From assembly GCF_947347685.1 (NCBI RefSeq), contig NC_070631.1:10911020-10975019 (forward strand): 64,000 nucleotides of DNA, read 5' to 3'. The stretch comes from Pleuronectes platessa. Lineage: Eukaryota; Chordata; Actinopteri; Pleuronectiformes; Pleuronectidae. The position numbers and the translations under genes were made by a program. Below, piece by piece: positions 25,561-37,916 of the stretch. The notes beneath the pieces were generated by a model, which saw only the letters and a list, made by a program, of their open reading frames with translations, made no database searches and was not told the origin of the DNA. How positions within the stretch are numbered: the stretch's first letter is position 1; every line of letters begins with the position of its first letter.

Positions 25561-26811
25561 TACAGAATTTGCCAGGCAGGCAGCCAGCGGCATGCCAGTG
25601 CGAGGTGGTGTATCCAGCCCAGACACTGGTTGTTTATACTGTTCTGTTTATTACTGGCACAGTGCTACTCAATTATCATCTTATTTATGAATTGGCAAGG
25701 TTGTGACATGTGCCCAAATGAAGGGTTGTTTAGTGCCAACGTAGATGCACTGCATATGAGTGTGTGTATATGTGTGTATGAATGTGAGGCAATCAGCTGC
25801 GTGCATGTGAGTGTGTCTGTGTATGTAGATTGACAGTGTGGTCCCAGTGTCTCTGTTGGTGGATATCCAGCTGCGTGGAAGAAGCCACGAGTGTGAAAAC
25901 TAAAAACTGAAAAGACAGAATATTTTACACACATTGGCTCCATCAGGTGTGTTAACGCTAGCTTTGGTTCTGAATGGTTGAGAGTGAATCTGGAAGGGCT
26001 GGGAGCTCTGGGTCCAGCGCAGCTTCCTGCCTCATTCATTACCCGTTTTACAGACTCTGCACTCTGGCATGGAAACCATGTGCTGAGTCAAACACTGTGG
26101 GAACACATGAGCGCGGAGGATAAGGGGATACAGCAGCTCCGGCAGAGTTTCTATCCTCTCTGTTTCCATGCATGTGTGTGTGTGTGTGCATCACGTCGCC
26201 ATATCTGTGTCTTCATGTGTGTGCTTTCCCTCTGCAGCTGTCACCAGAGTGTCGGTTTGGGCCTTTATTTCCTGGATCAGTCACTTCTCCCCCCCATTGG
26301 CACGTCCATCTTATCAGGGCTGAAGCCTCATTAGTGTCAAGTGGTCTCTCATATCGGTCTGACCCTTCCCCTCCGCTCAGCCTGCACAGGTCAGAGGTCA
26401 AATGCAGGTTATCAGAGGTGAAAAACACAAGTTTTTACACTGCTGCTATAAACACACATAGTGTAACATCCTGATGCTCAGTATGCGTCTGTGTGACTGC
26501 AGGAGAGAAAAGTACACACAGTCACTTTACTCTTGATCTGATTTAACCCACAAGGTTGTGTGCGTCCGTACACATGTGGTGTATGACAGCATGGGCGGAT
26601 GAGTTTCTGTGCCCTGATTGGACTTCTGTTTCCGAGTATGTGAGATGTGTCCGGGCAGAGGATGAATGTCTTTTTAATCAGGCTGTTTCTGTTGGACCCG
26701 GCTCAGATGGCCCGTTAACCACCGTGAGGACGGAGCGAGAGGAGAGACGATGAGGAAATAGACACGTTCTCGTCCCGTTGGCAACGCAAACAAAGAGTGT
26801 CAGAGACGAAT

Positions 26812-26847
26812 GTAGTCCGCCGGTCATTACAATGACCGGCGGACTAC
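26812..26847. repeat. Perfect inverted repeat, 17-bp arms, 2-nt spacer
   Basis: Left arm GTAGTCCGCCGGTCATT (26812-26828) and right arm (26831-26847) are exact reverse complements separated by AC. The arms are GC-rich and the spacer is too short for a relaxed hairpin loop, so about one more pair would open in RNA. It could be a MITE relic, a cruciform-forming site or a recent duplication. It is not associated with any exon. Confidence 0.9.
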
Positions 26848-27044
26848 TGTCGGTGTCGGTGTAATTCTTGGCTAATCTAACTAAGGGATCGGTGACACTG
26901 AAGCAGCACTTTAAAAAAAAAGAAAATTCGTAAAAATTATGTGAAGTAGCACATGTGACCAAAATAGTTCTCACATTGAGATTATGCAAACAAATAAATA
27001 ATTTATTATCATAGTTTTTTTATATAAGTTAATTGGCATAGTGC

Positions 27045-27125
27045 AAGTCCAGGTCCCATCCACTAACATGGAGGAGTCTGGATTTATACTGAAGCCAGCC
27101 ACCAGGGGGCGATTGAGAGCGGTCA
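27045..27125 (-). mobile_element. Fragment of MITE-like element, reverse orientation
   Basis: The reverse complement reads atcgccccctggtggctggc, then ctcctccatgttagtggatg and gggacctgga. It matches the interior of the element at 51543-51992 (atcgccatctggtggctggc .. ctcctccatgttaacggatg ggacatgga). Only the interior is preserved and no terminal repeats are seen. A CCACCAGGGGGCGA motif lies at 27099-27112 on the + strand. Confidence 0.75.
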
Positions 27126-27974
27126 TGCAGGCCATTTTACACAGGCTGTGTTCTCTTATATTGTGAGGCTGTTACAGTCCTATACTTTTTCAGTGATGTG
27201 ACGGCTGAGGGAAAAATACAGTCTCACCGTATCACAGCTACAGACGCGTTAAGCACTGTGGTATGCAAGGGAGGGCTTCAGGAAAAGGGAGTGAGGGTGT
27301 GTGTGTGCGTGTGTGTGTGTGTGTACCTATGTATAGATGTCTGTTCGGACCTGTGTGTTTAAATTGAGACTGGGGAGAATGATCTGAATGATGCTGGCTC
27401 TGAAGAATCACATGTTTACTGACAAATATCTGTATATTCACTCACAATTTATTCATGCGATCATAATCAAACACCAAAACGAACAAAATAATACCTCTAG
27501 TAAATGTCAACTTCCTGTTTTGTTGTGTGTATTTGCACCAGCACCGACATATTTTCTCACATTTGAACACGAGGAAAAAAGCTATTTCTTCTTTTTTTAA
27601 CATCCTTTCTCTGTCAACACACACATGCATGCACACAGGCACACACACACACACAAACACGCATATACACACCCACACCCAAGCACTACACACAAGTGAA
27701 ATGTTATTTGTATTGCGATAAGACCAGACAGGTCTTTGCACCATAAAGCATTTATCAGTAATAAACAAACGTGTTCTGTTTGGATCTCTCAACACCGCAT
27801 CCAGACAAGTGCCTCAGATAAAGCCCCAGACTCCCAGTGTTGACCCGACTGCCTCACGCTACACTTTCATATTTCCTCTGTGTCGTCTCCCTCCTCGCTC
27901 TCCTTTCCCTTTTGCACTACACGGAGAGAAAACACATTTCATTCAGATCATATCAGCCTCCTCTTCCATCGCAG

Positions 27975-27984
27975 CTCGGCCCCA
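27975..27984 (+). other. Candidate 10-nt microexon
   Basis: Ten bases (CTCGGCCCCA) lie between a pyrimidine-rich acceptor (cctcttccatcgcag) and a consensus donor gtgagt. Its length, 1 modulo 3, would restore the frame between the exon ending in phase 2 at 24619 and the phase-0 exon at 35386, with no stop codon. There is no homology to support it and such splice pairs occur by chance in long introns. It is listed only because of the frame arithmetic. Confidence 0.1.
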
Positions 27985-29155
27985 GTGAGTCCCTGTCTGC
28001 TTCACATCAGAGGACTTTGTTCCACTTTGCTGTTTATTAAAAGAGAAGAAGAGGAGACATAAGAATTAAGAGTTATGAAGCGGGAGATCAAAATCTGGAG
28101 TTTTTTTTTTCTTAAAAGGTTATTACTGCTCTTAACCTTTATTTACCCAGAAAAGTCAACAGAGAGAACATGCCCTTTTCCAGCAACACCCTGCTTAGTA
28201 TTCACAGTTTCCCACATTCAGATCCGAGAGCGGCCCAGTGAGACCGCAGCTTCCTGCTGTTGGCCCCTCGGCAGCTCCACTGGAGCCAGTTGGTTGCTGC
28301 TGGTGCCTTGGCTCAAGGGCACGTCGGCAGTAGGCCTTGAGGGAGGTCATAAGATTATTCCCTCATTTTGTTTTGTCAAGTCCGTCCAAGTGAGGTGTGA
28401 GTTAAATGAGAAAAATAAGAAAATAATGGTGAACGGATAATGGAAAAAGGAATAAAAGTAAGAAAGGGAGTGAGTGAGGTAGAGAAATGAAAAAAAAAAA
28501 TAGAAATATGTATAAAGATATGAAAAAAATAACAGGGCTGTGCTTTCACGGCCAGAAATAAAGCGGAGCTGCTTTTGTTGGAAGGCAGCCGTGTGCAGTG
28601 CTCCAGGTGGAAGAAGAGAGAGGAAATGTGAAAAATTACTTTAAATGACTGCGCTCATGCACACTGCTCTCTATCTCTCACTTCATCTTTCTAAGAAATG
28701 TCACTGCAATAAAATCAAATTTCCCCCCATGAATTCAGTAATGAACAAATCACGGCTCCGCTTCATTTTTCACTCACACGCAGCCCGGCCCGGCCCGGCC
28801 TCCCTTCACACTCCACGTGCCCTCATTTGTCTGCAGACTGGTCAAAACACCTTATTTCATCTCGCACCGCTGGGCTGATGGGGGCAAATCAAAAGGGACC
28901 AGCGCGTCTGCAGGTTTATACACCTGTGCCAGTAGCGGCTGGGTGTGATAGCCGATATGCCCTCATGGCAAGTTTGTTCTCCACGGACACGCATCTGAGC
29001 TTGTGAAAACACACACACAGACATCAAAGATCCCAGTATAAGCAAATTCCTCTCCTCCGCCGTCTCCTCCTCCTCTTCCTCACTGTGTAAATATGTGTGC
29101 AAATGAACACACGTGTGTAGATTGTGTGTGCATATGCTTCATTCATAACAGGATT

Positions 29156-29300
29156 GAATGATAATCTTTATTTACGCAGCACTTAAAAAAAAAGACAACT
29201 CGTAAAAGTGATAAAAACTCATAAAATCAACAGTCGAGTCATTACAGAAATAAATAAAGATACAAGCCAGAGACGTGAAACGACACAGCTAATAAACTGT
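29156..29300. repeat. Possible decayed interspersed repeat
   Basis: The stretch ataatctttatttacgcagc followed by acttaaaaa and an A-rich run with repeated (a)ataaa words resembles the start of the teleost repeat at 54165 (gagctttatttggatagcac). The resemblance is short and the call is weak. Confidence 0.25.
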
Positions 29301-30111
29301 TTGTGTAGTTTTATGTGGGGGGGAGTAATATGGGATATATAAATATTGATATAAATGTGGAGCACTCCCCTCCTGTTCTGTCTTCTCTTATTATTACAAA
29401 AAAAAATACACCCTCAAAGGTTTTTTGAAAGGTGCTGTTGTGTGTGTGTGAGTGTGTTTCAAATGTATTCATCATCGTGTTAGGTGTATTTCACAGTGAT
29501 TGCACACCAGCATCTTTCAACTGACCCCCCCAAACACACACACACACACACACACACACCATTCTAAAGGCTGTGACAGCAAATATTTGCCCACATGGGG
29601 GGGCAGCTTGTCGGTTCTGCCCAGAGTAAACACCCCAGTGTGGATATGGAATAATAATGTGGCGCGTTTTAGCAGCTGCTCGGTCACAGGCTGTTTACAG
29701 TGTTGGAGGGTTCTCTTAAGCGCTAATTTGTCACTGTCAGCTCTCTCACACTTTCTGTCCATTTAAAAAAAAAAGAAAAAATAGTGTGAAGTCCAAAGTG
29801 GGAGATGAGAGCGTGTTTTGTTTCTATTTCGAGAGTGTTTGTGAGAGGATATAGATTGTGTGTTAGTGCAGCTGTGTGTGTGTGTACGAGCGTGTGTGTC
29901 TCTTGCTGCGTGCGTTTTGTGGATTCATATAGCCTGAATCTATTATATTTGTGTTCAGGCATATTTCTGTGTATATTAATACATGTTTTTTTGTGTTACA
30001 TGCTCTTTACACACTTGTGTTATGAGGAGTTAATGGAAATCAATGGATGTTATGGTTAAGACATAACTTTAGTGTTTAGCCAGTGGCAGGAGGGATTATA
30101 TTCTCAGACGG

Positions 30112-30535
30112 TTGTAATATCCCCTGAGGAAATGTTCTCAAACATTAACTTGGACTCACATGTCAATTTATTTGATTTTGTTGATTGAAGGTCAAAGGTT
30201 ATGGTGACCTCACATTCTTGTGGACGTGATGTTTTAGGATAAAATGCTAGGTCAAAGGTCAATGTCCCTTGTCTTTTTTGCCTTGTGGACTTATTATCTT
30301 GAGAAAACCTCGACAGAATCCTTCCAAATTTGGCAGAAATATTCCCAAAGACTCGCGGATTAACTGATTCGATTTGAGCGTTCGAAGATAAAAGATCCAG
30401 GCCCCCTTAACCTCACAAGTCACGTTTAATTACTTCAGGGAATTTCCTCAGATTTTGACCAGTTGTCACTTGGACTCAAAGATTAACTGATGAGATCTCT
30501 CCAGTCAAATGTCACAGTTACTGTACCTCATATGA
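30112..30535 (+). repeat. AGGTCA-rich teleost repeat, copy 2
   Basis: This is a longer, decayed relative of 4340-4465. Phrases such as cttggactcacatgtcaa, ttgaaggtcaaaggttatgg, tgacctcacattcttgtgg and cttccaaatttggcagaaat recur in the fish repeat family. It contains a near-perfect ERE (30196-30210, one mismatch) and a perfect DR1 (30249-30261). Confidence 0.6.
30249..30261 (+). promoter_or_regulatory. Perfect DR1 nuclear-receptor motif
   Basis: AGGTCA-A-AGGTCA is the direct repeat with 1-nt spacer recognised by RXR/PPAR/HNF4-type receptors. It lies inside an interspersed repeat. The motif is visible; function is not shown. Confidence 0.4.
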
Positions 30536-30667
30536 GTCTGGGAATTGTTTTTATATTGAGTGAAACTGCACCGGTTGACGGAGGCATACAACCACAGTGT
30601 GGTAATTCCAGTTAGGTGTAGATGTAATGTAATGAATTTAAGTCAGTGTAATGTCTGGAATTATGTA

Positions 30668-30800
<133 letters not shown>

Positions 30801-31981
30801 ATGTATGTGTGTGTGCATATGTACCATAGTTCTCTCGTTAAGTATGTGTAGTAAATGACAAGGAGTAGGTTTTAGTGTGGAGGTAAATACACATTCATCC
30901 TGGCTGGTTGATACATGGTTTTGCTCTGTAATCAGCTCCTCAATGCACAGTGCTGATGGCAGATTTATTATCTTGCGTGTGTATAAGGACTTGTACGATT
31001 TTATGTTGGGGGTTTTTAAACACACGCCGATGTATGTGTGTGTGTGTGTGTGTGTGTGGTTGTGTGTGTGTGGATGTACAGAATTAGAAACATGGATATT
31101 GGTTTCCTGCATGTGTGTTCCTGTCCCCTTATTTGTCCACTTACTTCTTGCACATATTGAATTATGCATGTGTGTTTGTGTGCGTGCTCGTGCCTGCGTC
31201 TCCTGTCTACGTGTGTTTGTGTGTTTTGGTCGTTGAAAGATTTACACAGCAGTGTCTCACATCAGTCATCAGTCAAGTCTCGTCTTGTCCTTGTCTGCCG
31301 TGTTACTGAGACTAGACACATGCGCGGCCTCTGTGTGAGCTGCTTCAAACCGTCCTCTGTATGATGCAATAAGGTGGCCTTGTTTTAGCTCTAAAAAAAA
31401 ACTGTGTAATGAAACAAAATTACTCGAACGGGATTTACTGTATGAAGTTCACATGAAGGTCAACTATAACATATTTATTGTTTTTTTAGGGTATAATTTC
31501 GAGTAAAATGGGGCCATTGTGTATTGTGTGCAAAGTGTGTGCCTACATACAGATACACAACATCATCAAACTGCCTGAGTCCGATCCTCTTCATCCCGTT
31601 TTCTCTATCTGAAGGCAAATCAAGTCTCCTAACATCCAGAAGCAGATGGTTCCCGGTGAGACGAGGAAAGATGCCATGACTGATGGACATCCGCACTCTT
31701 TATCGCAGGTTTGAATATATTTGTGTGTGTGTGTGTGTTTGTGTGTGTGTGTCCTTGTTTTCTCATTTAGCTCTTCATCTCCCCTAGTGTTCCGATTGGC
31801 TTTTACAAATTTCCCCTGCCGCTCTTTTCTCTGATTTCCTTCTCATCTCCTCTGAGAACCATTCCTCAGAAAATATTATCTTTTAACCTTCCCACTCTGT
31901 TTTATGTTTACTGTCTTCTACACTGTAACTCTGCTATTTGGAGCCGACAGACCCCTCTTCCAGTCTTTCATGCCTCATTCA

Positions 31982-32010
31982 CCCCCCCCCCCCCCCCCCC
32001 CCCCCCCCCC
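31982..32010. repeat. Poly-C run
   Basis: Twenty-nine C in a row, an extreme length for a mononucleotide C tract. Confidence 0.97.
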
Positions 32011-32744
32011 AGTGCATCTGAGAGGCAGCTCTAAGTGGAAGAGACAGACATTTAGTCCGGCAGAAATCGGCTCCAAACGCCAGCCAGGAGCGGTGGAATA
32101 ATGGCTCAGATGGGAATAGTAAAGGACTGGATCTGGTCCGTCAGGAGAGAGAATGCTAAAGTGCCTATTTTGGTATAATTTAAAAAGTTGTAAACCTGCT
32201 TAGGTGTCAACAAGAGTGTCAGCTGTTTGCTCAGTAGTGTTTGTGGGTGGGTAATTGTGTACTTCACTGCAAAGGTATGCTCGGGTGTTAATATGCAGAG
32301 TGCAGCCATGCCAGGTGGTTCCCAGCGGACCGATGAAGTAGAGCACACCCCGGCTGTATAACTCTCTGGCAAAGGGAGCCGTGAGGCCTTCTCTCAAATC
32401 TGTTTTTGGTGGAGCTATTTTGTTATTTCTGTGTGTGCTGGCAGGCAACTTCCAACATCCTATTTCCTCTTCTAAACCGTGTCTGAGTAGCACACATTAA
32501 TATCGCTGCAACCTGGAAAGGGGCGCGAGGCAAGTGCCAGAAAAAGAAGGGAAAGTGGTACAGGGACAAGTGCAAGGCAGTTGTGGGATTGATTTCTGGG
32601 AGATAGATGACGTCCACACAAAAAAGAGCAAAATGGAAAGTTTCAGTGGTGGTTGGATTCTTTTTTCTTATTGTACGTTTGTATTCCAGGTATTATAACA
32701 TCTTGGCCAGGAAAAATACTAGTGTGAGAGCAGAGAGAGGAAAT

Positions 32745-32800
32745 CAAGATCAAGTTCAAGTTTATTGTCATTCGCCAATTTGAGAGCCTGACTCATAGTG
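32745..32800 (+). repeat. Possible repeat tail (tcaagttcaagtttattgtc)
   Basis: The phrase caagttcaagtttattgtcat is very frequent in fish genomes as the edge of an interspersed element. Only this edge is recognisable here. Confidence 0.35.
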
Positions 32801-33845
32801 GATCTTTGAAGATGACGCTGACATCATTATTTAGAATTGAAAACAATGTAAAACCTTATTTTTAAATAGTAGAATACAACATACAACAGCACTTTATTTC
32901 AATGATGAGGAGAACGCTAACTATCTGTGATTTAAAGACATTCTCGATATTGTCTTTCCATTCGCTGTCTCCCCCCCCCCCCCGCTGGCTCTCGGCCTCC
33001 GCTTTATCTCTGGGTCCATCAGGAACACAGCACGCTCCGAGGGTAAACACAAACAAACAGGGCCTTTCCTCCCCGCTCCCCTCCGCCCCTCCGTCCAGGA
33101 GAGTTTATGTGGGATGGAGAGATAGCATCTCTCCGCTCCATCGTCTCCATCGCGCCACGCTGCACTTCACAAACACAGAGAAAACACACATCGGAAATGT
33201 TCACTTCAAGGCTTCAAACAGGTCCTTTATTCCCCTTGTATCTGTAATGGAGAGGCTTCAGCGACACTCACTACTTTGTTTGGAGACTCATGTGTATGAT
33301 GCCAAACTCTTATATTTTCAAATGGGGACAGTCAAAGAAGATTTGGGAATTTTCTTTCACTCTCACAGTCTTAGTGTGAAACCTCTGGTCCAGGACAAAT
33401 TTTTTTTTTTATTATTAAATAGGTACATAGAGGTTGAAGCTGCACACACAACTCTTTTGACAGAGACAGATGTGTCCATGTGTCTGCCTGGATCAGGCTG
33501 TGTGGGTGAGCGGCTTGAGTGCGCCGGTATGTGCAGAGCTGAGGATCATAGGTGCACAGCTGCTGGAAATGTGCATTCTCTCACTCTCTGCTCGTTTATT
33601 TTAGTGATTATAATCCCTCCATCAAAACCAAAAGAGCCAGACTCCATAATGATCCTTCCCAGGGGCGTAAGGTGATGATTGGTGCTGCAGAGGCAATTAT
33701 CTTTCCATTTCTCCTCAGTCCCTATATCTCCCTATATCGCTTGTTCCCTTTTTTTTCCATTCTTTATTTTCAGCCAACAATGTTCTCTTGTTACTAATAA
33801 AACTCAAAACACAGATATGCACTGACACACAGAGAGGCATATACA

Positions 33846-33848
<3 letters not shown>

Positions 33849-33878
<30 letters not shown>
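33849..33878. repeat. (TA)n microsatellite
   Basis: About 15 units. It is followed about 80 bases later by a (GT)n tract. Confidence 0.97.
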
Positions 33879-33879
<1 letters not shown>

Positions 33880-33954
33880 TGTACATGTGCACACAGCTTT
33901 CTGGTTAGGTTACGCTTGGAGGTCCAGTAGTCACAGTCCCATCTCAGCGGGGTG

Positions 33955-33955
<1 letters not shown>

Positions 33956-34012
<57 letters not shown>
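33956..34012. repeat. (GT)n microsatellite
   Basis: About 28 units, with a GC-containing imperfect tail. Confidence 0.97.
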
Positions 34013-34017
<5 letters not shown>

Positions 34018-35385
34018 GCGTGCGTGGGTGTCTGTCTACTGGGCTGGGTCAGACCAGTACTTGTTGCTTCTGGTGCATCGGATTACTGCCCGTCTTTCAC
34101 GTCCAATTACGACTTTGGACTGCTGACGCACACAGCCTCCCTCTGTGTGTGTGTGTGTGTGTGTGCAGGTGTTTGTCGCTCACCTCCAGCTGTGTCGTGA
34201 CGAGCCACAAGTATCCGCTTGTGATTTGCCCCGTCCCTTTCTTTTCAAATCTCATCCATTGCTCTTGCTTTAGTTAGTATCACGTCATCAGTCATTTAAT
34301 CAGCCCCTTCTGGTAATGAAAAGATAATAAATATATATTTGTATGAATTTATTTATTGTTTAAGATTGCATATAGAGATAGACATCCCTAGACACATCTA
34401 TATTCCATTTTTTTCCATTTTCGATCGCCCCCAACATTGAACATGTGCTGAAACTTATTTTCTCTACTTTGATATTTATTACACACAGTTTAAAAGCCGC
34501 TCATGTGCATCCTGCGTGTTCCTGGCCCCGTCTCGTAGAATTACTTTCACATTAAATTAATTTCACTCGTCCCTCTGGAAGTTAGCTCCAAACGTGGCCT
34601 TAAAAGTGTTTACATGACATTTCTGGAAACTATTGTGGTGTTTTTTGGCTACTGCGGATACAGTTACCGAGTGTCTGATTGGTTCAAGCATAGTTTGCAC
34701 AATCAAAAAATGAGTTTGAGAGTTCAGCAACGAGGATTCAACCCTGAGCTCGACTGAACTGCTGTTAGAAAAAGAGTCTTGTTGTCCGCGTGACTCCGAG
34801 GCTTCTGTGCTGCTCCCAGCAACGTGTGAACGTGTGAAACGGAAGGTGAGTCAACTCTTAGAGAGAAAGTCAAAAGAGAGATTTTGAGAGAGAATTGCGG
34901 GGGCGGGGGTCTTATTGTTCCTGTCCGGTGTTTTCGTTCACAGCTCCTTCACTCAATGTGGAGAAGGATCCATTTCCTCCACTCGCCATAGGAGTCAGAG
35001 AGGCCACACACAAACTCCACAAACTCTCCATCTCTTCTTCACTTCTTCACTTATCACTCTCTTCTGTCTTGGCAGCGGCTAAGACGGGCTCGGCTTCTTC
35101 TGAGAAGGGTCTTGTTCTTCTCCCACTGCAGCTTCTTGACTTCCCTGACTCTCTGTTTTACATGGATTGGATTCCTTTTACCAAAGGGACCATGAGCTAC
35201 ACTGCTTCCCACAGTGTCTTTCACCAGTAACAGTTTTGTTCCAATGCAAAAACATTTGATTACGAACATGCGCTCAAAACATTCTCCCCCTGGTTTTTGT
35301 TACTTTGCTTCCGACCCTCCTCCTTGTCGTCCTCCTCTGAAAAATCCCCCCCCCCCCTCCCCAGTTTCCTCTTTTGGCTTCCCAG

Positions 35386-35517
35386 GATGCCATGCGGGAG
35401 ACAGCGGAGCGGATCAGGGAGCTGGAGATGGCACTGAGGGAGAGCATGAACACATCTGCACATAGGGAGGCTCTCTGGGCGCAGGAGGAGGCGGCTCGGG
35501 TTCAGGCCCAGAGAGAG
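35386..35517 (+). CDS. erc2: ERC2-like exon, diverged coiled-coil segment
   Basis: This exon of 44 codons, phase 0 at both ends, begins DAMRETAERIRELEMALRES and ends WAQEEAARVQAQRE. It is exactly as long as the corresponding ERC exon, which reads DSLRKKDDRIEELEEALRES...VLAQEESAR..AEKQ. The shared core is RI.ELE.ALRES and AQEEAAR. The acceptor is good (cttttggcttcccag). The donor GAG|gttgac is weak because gttgac departs from the gtragt consensus. The upstream flank holds a 13-base C run (35346-35358) that is part of the polypyrimidine tract. In the family the preceding residues end ..NDSSQQLQ or ..DNSQHLQ; I do not find that exon upstream. The homology call rests on length, phase, order and motif. 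Confidence 0.83.
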
Positions 35518-36843
35518 GTTGACCCCCGACGCTACACACACGGATGGGGCATTTCAGATGCAGCACACACATGCACACACACTCTGACACAGGGGTAGTT
35601 GCATGCATCCTCACACACCTGGCCTGGAGTGCAGATATCAGGTCACCAACGGACCAGTGAGAAAATGTTTGGGGGAAACTGCACCTCCATGTGGCCAAGA
35701 GTGTCACTGCATGCAGAGTGTGGTTCATGAGTGACTCCTAATCACTTGATATGCAGCCTTTTAAACAGCAAAAAATCCTTATTACTAAATGTACAGTTTT
35801 CTTCTCCTTCCTGGAATCCGTAATTCAGTTTTACTGCTGCGAACATGTTTTTTTCCTTTGGCGTTGATCTGCTCAGTCGACGCTGAAATTTAAAACTCAA
35901 AGAAATCATCACCCCCTCTCATTTCACGTCTCTAATTAAGTTTGGTGTTGCATGCTTGCAAATGTTAACAGATGTTTGACTTATTGTGAGTTTGTGTGCA
36001 TGTAATTAGAATTCATTAACAAAGCTTTAGACTTCGGGCTTGTAGTCTTGATGGAGCACAGGCTGCCTGTTCTGCTCTTGCATGTGCTGCTATCTGTCTG
36101 TCGTTCTGATTGCCAGCTGGCCAGTCTACGTCTTTAAGTGAGTCCAAGAAGGTTTATGTGTGTGCTTTTGTGTGTGTGTGTGTGTGTGTGTGTGAGTGTA
36201 GGTGTGTCTGTGGTGGGAAAGAGAAACAGGGCGAAGGAGTGTGTTTCCTCTCGGTGTGAGTGTGCATTTGAATGAGAATGACCTTGCATTACTTATGCGT
36301 GCCACAAGTAACATGAGAGCATTTCGCGGTTAAAACAAGAACTAACTTTTTTCAGGAAAAATGGAGGCTGCATTGCTTCAAACGCGCACATCATGTTCCT
36401 CTACTCAATCACCGCCACAGGCACATTAAAACACAGAAGCTGATAGAGGAGAGCGTAGACGACGAAGAGAGGATATTGGTGGAGAGAGGAGGAAAACACA
36501 AAAAGGGTCAAACTTAGTTGAAAGAAATCAGTGAGTGGCTACGCTAACTGTGTCTTATTTCCTCCTCCGATTCACAATTTCTGCATTTTCCTCGCTTGGC
36601 TGGACTCTGCGTTCATCGAACAATAATCCAATCCGCCGAGCAGGCCACAGAAGAGTTTATTTATGTTTGTCGGACTCTTTTTTGCGTGCACAGGAGTGGA
36701 TGATTCAGCTTTGACCCGAGTTCACCCATGTGTAGCCAATCAGGGAAATCCTCTCTTAGCTTGTGACACATTAACACTCGTTGACCCCCGAGAAGTAATC
36801 GTTACTTTCATTTCGAATCCGTCCTGACGCTAGACATGCTGGT

Positions 36844-36862
36844 GGGGGGGGGGGGGGGGGGG
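36844..36862. repeat. Poly-G run
   Basis: Nineteen G in a row, followed by a GC-rich, CpG-rich stretch to about 37070. Confidence 0.97.
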
Positions 36863-37646
36863 CGCACCTAGCCAGCACGCAGTCACGCTGGCGACCGAAC
36901 ATGACGCACCGAGCGGGACTAGAGTTACACTGGTGCTGTCGACACGAGGACGCACGCCGCTCCGCCACTGGTGCGCTCGCTGGTAGGTGCTGTCAACGCG
37001 GCGACCTTTATGAGCCGACGTTACATCACCGCACGAGGAGGCGGCGAGTCGACCTGACGCTGACGTGCAGTTTCACAGTCGTCAGTCAACTGCCGTTCTT
37101 GCCTTTGGAGAAAAAAATAGTGTGTGTGTGTTTGGTAGGGGGGGGGACAGAAAGAGAGTAGGACAGCTTCTTCTGAAACATCACCTGACCCTGGCACCGT
37201 TTCAGAGCGCCCTGCCAGACTCGCATTCCCCCCCCACCACCACCCCTCTTGCCCCAGAGTAATCAGTCTCATGATGTGTAATGCGCTGAAAGTCTTCCAT
37301 CAGCCTGACTTGCTGAAATGGAGCATGGGTAATGCCCCGGGTCACTTTTCTTCACACCCCCGGCTCTCTAAGTCTCCTCGGTCCTCCTGGGTCGCTCTCT
37401 GGTTCCTGACCTGCATCTGGCACGACTCCCGCTCTCCATCCGTTGTCCTGAGCCTCATTCTTTCTCATCTGCGTTAAGTTGTTTCACCCAATTATCTCCT
37501 CCTCACTCCGTCTCCCTTTCTTTTTCTCCTCTGTTCCTGTCTCGCCCCCCCCCCCCCCCATGCGGCGTTTGAACTAGGCCTTTGAACCAGCAACACAGAC
37601 GCAAATGGACAAGAGGGATTTGATTTTCCCTTACCTCTGAGCCCCC

Positions 37647-37765
37647 AATCAGCTTAGCAACTAAAGGGGCTTTGGGCCAGTCTTAGCGACCCTTAGACTG
37701 GCTGGGGGGGCTTTGCCTTGAAGTTGAGCTAAATTAGCACGCACAGGCTCACCGCTAAGCTGATT
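37647..37765. repeat. Nested inverted repeats
   Basis: The outer arms AATCAGCTTAGC (37647-37658) and GCTAAGCTGATT (37754-37765) are perfect 12-bp reverse complements. Between them lie perfect 8-bp arms GCCAGTCT (37676-37683) and AGACTGGC (37695-37702). The sequence around is low in simple repeats and reads like a conserved non-coding element, but this is inference. Confidence 0.6.
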
Positions 37766-37884
37766 AGGTCCCTAATTTCACTAAAATGCATTGTATTCCT
37801 TATTAATGATGTGATTGTGAAGTGAGGGCTAACCTGGGTGGTGGACCTATGAGGGCGCCGTTCACGCATAAGGATTGATAGACG

Positions 37885-37916
<32 letters not shown>

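Noticed and set aside
28404..28440. ELNEKNKKIMVNG frame resembling the missing KDQNKKVANL exon
   Set aside because: A stop follows at once, there is no acceptor or donor, and the match is only a lysine/asparagine-rich coincidence.
32902..33675. Longest open frame in the window (257 codons, + strand)
   Set aside because: Composition follows local C- and T-rich DNA, there is no domain, and it crosses a poly-C run and a T run. Treated as chance.
34801..34850. Short splice-like pair ctgctcccag .. aag|gtgagt
   Set aside because: In the phase needed for this gene it contains a stop codon.
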